Assembly (NCBI GenBank): GCA_964373065.1
Contig: CAYJSJ010000020.1
Coordinates: 1-22,940, forward strand
From: CAYJSJ01 sp964373065
GTDB lineage: Bacteria; Patescibacteriota; Gracilibacteria; Peribacterales; Peribacteraceae
Direction: 5' to 3'
DNA: 22,940 nucleotides
A model generated the notes under the pieces. It was not told the origin of the DNA, made no database searches, and saw only the letters and a list, made by a program, of their open reading frames with translations. Positions 22,242 through 22,940 of this stretch are shown piece by piece. A program made the position numbers and the translations under genes. How positions within the stretch are numbered: position 1 is the first letter of the stretch; each line of letters opens with the position of its first letter.

Positions 22242-22934
22242 ATGGAAACAAATCTGAATCTCTTCATCCTCCTCGGTGCTGCGGTCATCGACAGCATCAA
22301 CCCCTGCGCCATCGGTGTGCTCGTGTTTCTTCTTGCGTACCTGACGCAATTAAAGGTATCGCGTCGCGCACTGCTCTTCCACGGCCTCACGTACCTTGCA
22401 GCGGTCTTCCTCACGTACCTGATTGCCGGAGCGTTGCTGCTGCCGGTTATCCAGCAGATGCGCACGTTCTCGGTCAACAGCTATCTCGCTATCGCCGCCA
22501 TCATCGCGTTCTTCGGCATCCTGGAACTGAAGGAATTCTTTCTTCCCGGCAAGACATCGCTCGTAGGTATCCCCCCGCGCTATGCGCAGATGATCAAGGA
22601 GCGTGCACAGCGCATGGCGGGCAACCCCCTCGTCACGTTTAACCTAGGCGTCTTCGTGGCACTCGTCGAGCTGCCCTGCACCGGTGCGGTCTACCTGGCT
22701 GTCTTGTCCCTCATGGCGCTGTCGGGGCTGACACTCAGCAACATGACGATGCTGGTGCTGTACAACATCATCTTCATTCTGCCACTCCTTGTGATCCTCA
22801 TCCTCTTCTGCCAGGGGATGTCCGCCGAAGTGATTCAGCGCTGGCGGGAGAAGAACAAGCCCATGATGCACCTCACAATCGGTCTTCTCCTCCTGGGACT
22901 TGCTGCCTGGATGGTCGCCTTCACGATACTGTGA
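22242..22934 (+). CDS. CcdA/DsbD-family transmembrane protein, second copy
   Basis: 230 residues, identical in DNA sequence to the gene at 1195-1887, including the two P-C motifs (C22, C146). It is complete and stops six bases before the window end. Confidence 0.88.
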   Translation: METNLNLFILLGAAVIDSINPCAIGVLVFLLAYLTQLKVSRRALLFHGLTYLAAVFLTYLIAGALLLPVIQQMRTFSVNSYLAIAAIIAFFGILELKEFFLPGKTSLVGIPPRYAQMIKERAQRMAGNPLVTFNLGVFVALVELPCTGAVYLAVLSLMALSGLTLSNMTMLVLYNIIFILPLLVILILFCQGMSAEVIQRWREKNKPMMHLTIGLLLLGLAAWMVAFTIL

Positions 22935-22940
22935 AAAGAA

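Larger units (their letters stand above)
21689..22934. repeat. 1,246-bp perfect direct repeat, copy 2
   Basis: Identical to 642-1887 at every base compared; the left edge is inside the recombinase gene, and the first right-hand difference is at 22935, six bases from the window end. Perfect identity over coding and intergenic bases implies a very recent duplication, gene conversion, or an assembly artefact. Confidence 0.95.

Noticed and set aside
1..22940. The window as a circular element with terminal redundancy
   Set aside because: Bases 1-641 do not match 21048-21688, so the ends do not close into a simple 21-kb circle; a two-copy repeat in a linear context explains the data.
1..22940. CRISPR array, rRNA or tRNA genes
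   Set aside because: No regularly spaced short repeats, no rRNA-like sequence and no T-loop/acceptor combinations were found on reading both strands.

Overview
The window looks like chromosomal DNA of a bacterium of the Candidate Phyla Radiation (Patescibacteria), possibly near Peribacteria/Peregrinibacteria. The reasons are indirect. Cistrons are short and tightly overlapping with almost no Shine-Dalgarno signals. The serine recombinase and terminase have the character of CPR proteins. TGA is used freely as a stop codon, which argues against code-25 lineages such as Gracilibacteria. The phylum is an inference from gene character, not from a marker gene.

Layout: (1) 1-1887: a small membrane-protein operon, a 4-TM protein followed by a His/Cys-rich anchored extracytoplasmic protein and a CcdA/DsbD-type membrane protein. 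(2) 1954-7422: a patchwork of broken and nuclease genes. It holds a sua5/tsaC gene cut after about 37 codons, a DUF3883 nuclease-like protein, an unknown protein, a terminase large subunit whose Walker A half is replaced by an unrelated N-terminus, and two overlapping endonuclease/exonuclease/phosphatase genes. (3) 7746-20063, minus strand: one uninterrupted operon of 11 cistrons carrying 14 enzyme activities, from PEP plus erythrose-4-phosphate to tryptophan. The order is trpE, trpG-DAHP synthase fusion, aroB, aroA-aroK fusion, aroD-aroE fusion, aroC, trpD, trpC, trpF, trpB, trpA. (4) 20084-20551: its control region, with a trp attenuator (leader ORF with tandem Trp codons, antiterminator, terminator), a TrpR-like operator and a divergent trpR-family gene. 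(5) 20710-21735: a serine recombinase truncated in its zinc ribbon. (6) 21689-22934: a second, base-identical copy of the redox gene pair from region 1 (1,246 bp direct repeat, period 21,047 bp).

How it works together: the shikimate block sits inside the trp operon between trpG and trpD, and no chorismate mutase, tyrA or pheA is present. The DNA therefore encodes a nearly closed line to tryptophan. Flux should be controlled at transcription initiation (TrpR with GTAC operator), at elongation (ribosome-mediated attenuation), by Trp feedback on TrpE (LLES motif) and perhaps through the physical link between DAHP synthase and the anthranilate synthase glutaminase.

The trp island is bracketed by two kinds of repeat. 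Three 28-bp dif-like sites (4297, 7748, 20556) lie in the same orientation, two of them at the exact ends of the trpA-trpR block. An imperfect direct repeat of about 70-75 bp (7628 and 20590) lies just outside them. With the adjacent recombinase and the large direct repeat, this suggests a cluster that has been moved, or can be moved, as a module. The identical 1.2-kb repeat could also be an assembly problem.
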